Below are positions 62,492 through 64,000 of a stretch of DNA of 64,000 nt, piece by piece. The notes under the pieces were generated by a model, which had not been told where the DNA came from, ran no database searches, and saw only the letters and a program-made list of their open reading frames with translations. The position numbers and the translations under genes were made by a program. The number at the start of each line of letters is the position of its first letter. The stretch's first letter is position 1. The DNA comes from Hyperoplus lanceolatus (taxonomy: Eukaryota > Chordata > Actinopteri > Uranoscopiformes > Ammodytidae), in contig CM049410.1 in NCBI GenBank assembly GCA_026929865.2, positions 23,032,001-23,096,000 on the forward strand, given 5' to 3'.

Positions 62492-64000
62492 TATAATAAA
62501 ATATTAACAAAGAAATAATAAAATATTAAAAAATAAATAATAAAAAATATCAAATCATTTTCCTCTTAGATTTTCATTGAAAATATTAGAATTTAAAAGT
62601 CATGGATGAGGGGTTAGCATTGGTGTGAAAATATGAAGGTATAGTGAAATGGACACTTTAAATTATCACCAATAATAATTACAGTAATAATGCAACAATC
62701 AACATAAATGTAATAATAATACACAATTAATAATATTAAGCACAATAAGAACACCAATATCAATATTACCAATGAATCAAATCCATTTTCTAGACTTATA
62801 TTTTTATCGAAATGAGTGGATTATTGGTTCACATTGGTGCCAAACCTGAGTTCTCAAAAGTAAAGTAGAATTGTAAGTGATTAGATTATTATAACAAAAT
62901 ACAAATAATAAGATTTACTCAAGCCTGTATACGTTAGAACTACTTAAAAACATGCTTGCAAATTGTTACCTTCATTTTCTAAAGTTTAGCCAGTGAATTA
63001 ATTGTAGAGACTGCTAACTGGGACAATCGATCATTGCTCATACCCGAACAAAGGTATGTTTTGATAAGCTACAGCTTACTGAAGGATCTCTCTGCAGATG
63101 CAACCGTCAGAGGCATAGTCAGGAATACTTAAGGGCTACTGTCAAAATTGAGAACACCAAATCAAGATTGTCCTGTAATCTTCCGTTTTCTGTTTTGTGC
63201 CCCGAGCGCTTTCTTTTCTGCCTCTTTATCTTTAGGTCCCTGTCATTAGATGACAACACAATTCAAATTAAAACAACCTTGTTTTCCGGTGGAGTCAAGA
63301 GGCTTACTGCACAGAAGAAGACACAGGTTACATGCTTCCTGTGCAGGGATGAAAATAGTATGACTGTTGAAAATAAATACCCAATATATCACATTAATTG
63401 TGATAAAAATTTACATTTCTGAGCAATGATTGTTTGGTTAGCTCTAGCTATGCATATATGCATGAATTTTTTTATGCCAAAAATTGTTGACTTTTAAATA
63501 ATTCTAAAATCCATTCTCGTTACCCAGGTAGGACATTTTGAGATACATCTTATGATTGGTAAAATGTGTAATTGCATCGTTTGAATACATTCCTGTTGAC
63601 CAAATGTAAACAGAACACTCTAATAAAGATAGATATTCTTCACAGAAACGTGTCAGTGGAATCTTGATCATACCTCCATTATTAAGCAGACTGCAGCTCC
63701 ATCTGCTGTCTGGCCGTGGTGAAGGTCTTGCAACAATTTCAAAAATATATATATATTTTACTATTTTACTCCATATGTTGATTTTTGCGGTTTTATATTA
63801 TTTTAATTTACAGCCAACCTGGCCACTTCTTGTCTGATTTTACTGAGTTATTATTTTCAATTATAAAAGTTGGAGAAAGTTTGAATTGGTGATTTTAACT
63901 TGCATGTTGACGATGACACTTCTAAAGCAGTATCTGAATTTTTGGGTATTACTGAATCTTTCAACGTTATACAACACGTCTGTGGGCTCACAAATAGTGC
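62490..64000. other. AT-rich 3' flank, no gene recognised
   Basis: Very AT-rich sequence to the end of the window; short open frames show no recognisable domain. Confidence 0.5.

Overview
This is a vertebrate, almost certainly teleost, genomic window. Evidence: split genes with GT-AG introns, very long (GT)n/(CA)n arrays, tRNA-derived SINEs, Tc1, hAT and Harbinger-like DNA elements, and a gene order that as I recall matches human 17q21.31 (NBR1, TMEM106A, CCDC200, ARL4D). There are no operons, CRISPR arrays or other prokaryotic features.

Layout. 271-5886 (+) holds the last eight coding exons of nbr1, a selective-autophagy receptor; its 5' part lies left of the window. 10679-19932 (+) is a complete seven-coding-exon tmem106a, a single-pass late endosome/lysosome membrane protein of 243 aa. 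22387-23576 (-), tail-to-tail with tmem106a, is a small four-coding-exon gene of about 84 aa assembled here from splice signals. It resembles CCDC200 and has a 5' non-coding exon (donor at 25002) containing a perfect RFX X-box. 30318-31889 (+) is arl4d, an ARF-like small GTPase of 202 aa, unusually split by an intron inside the coding sequence and preceded by a perfect CRE. From 32.6 to 59.7 kb I recognise no gene; this stretch is repeats and unassigned sequence. 60146-62371 (+) is a 741-codon intronless coiled-coil gene resembling CFAP210/CCDC173 (a ciliary microtubule inner protein) with its C-terminal region duplicated in tandem. A perfect X-box and two CRE-like sites lie upstream of it.

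Mobile DNA makes up much of the rest. Several insertions can be delimited to the base by target-site duplications: two hAT elements (8-bp), a 143-bp hAT MITE (8-bp), four TTAA-flanked MITEs, a TA-flanked 947-bp element nested in a CR1/L2/Rex-type LINE, a fold-back Tc1 nested in a TTA-flanked Harbinger-like MITE, three SINEs, a solo LTR (5-bp) and a short L1-like 3' end.

The genes are not a functional unit. The most interesting points are: the two X-box-bearing genes (CCDC200-like and CFAP210-like), which suggest RFX/FOXJ1-type ciliary expression; the internal duplication in the CFAP210-like gene, with a 64-nt block identical between copies; the intron inside arl4d; and the nested transposons. 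I found no convincing new biological system beyond these.
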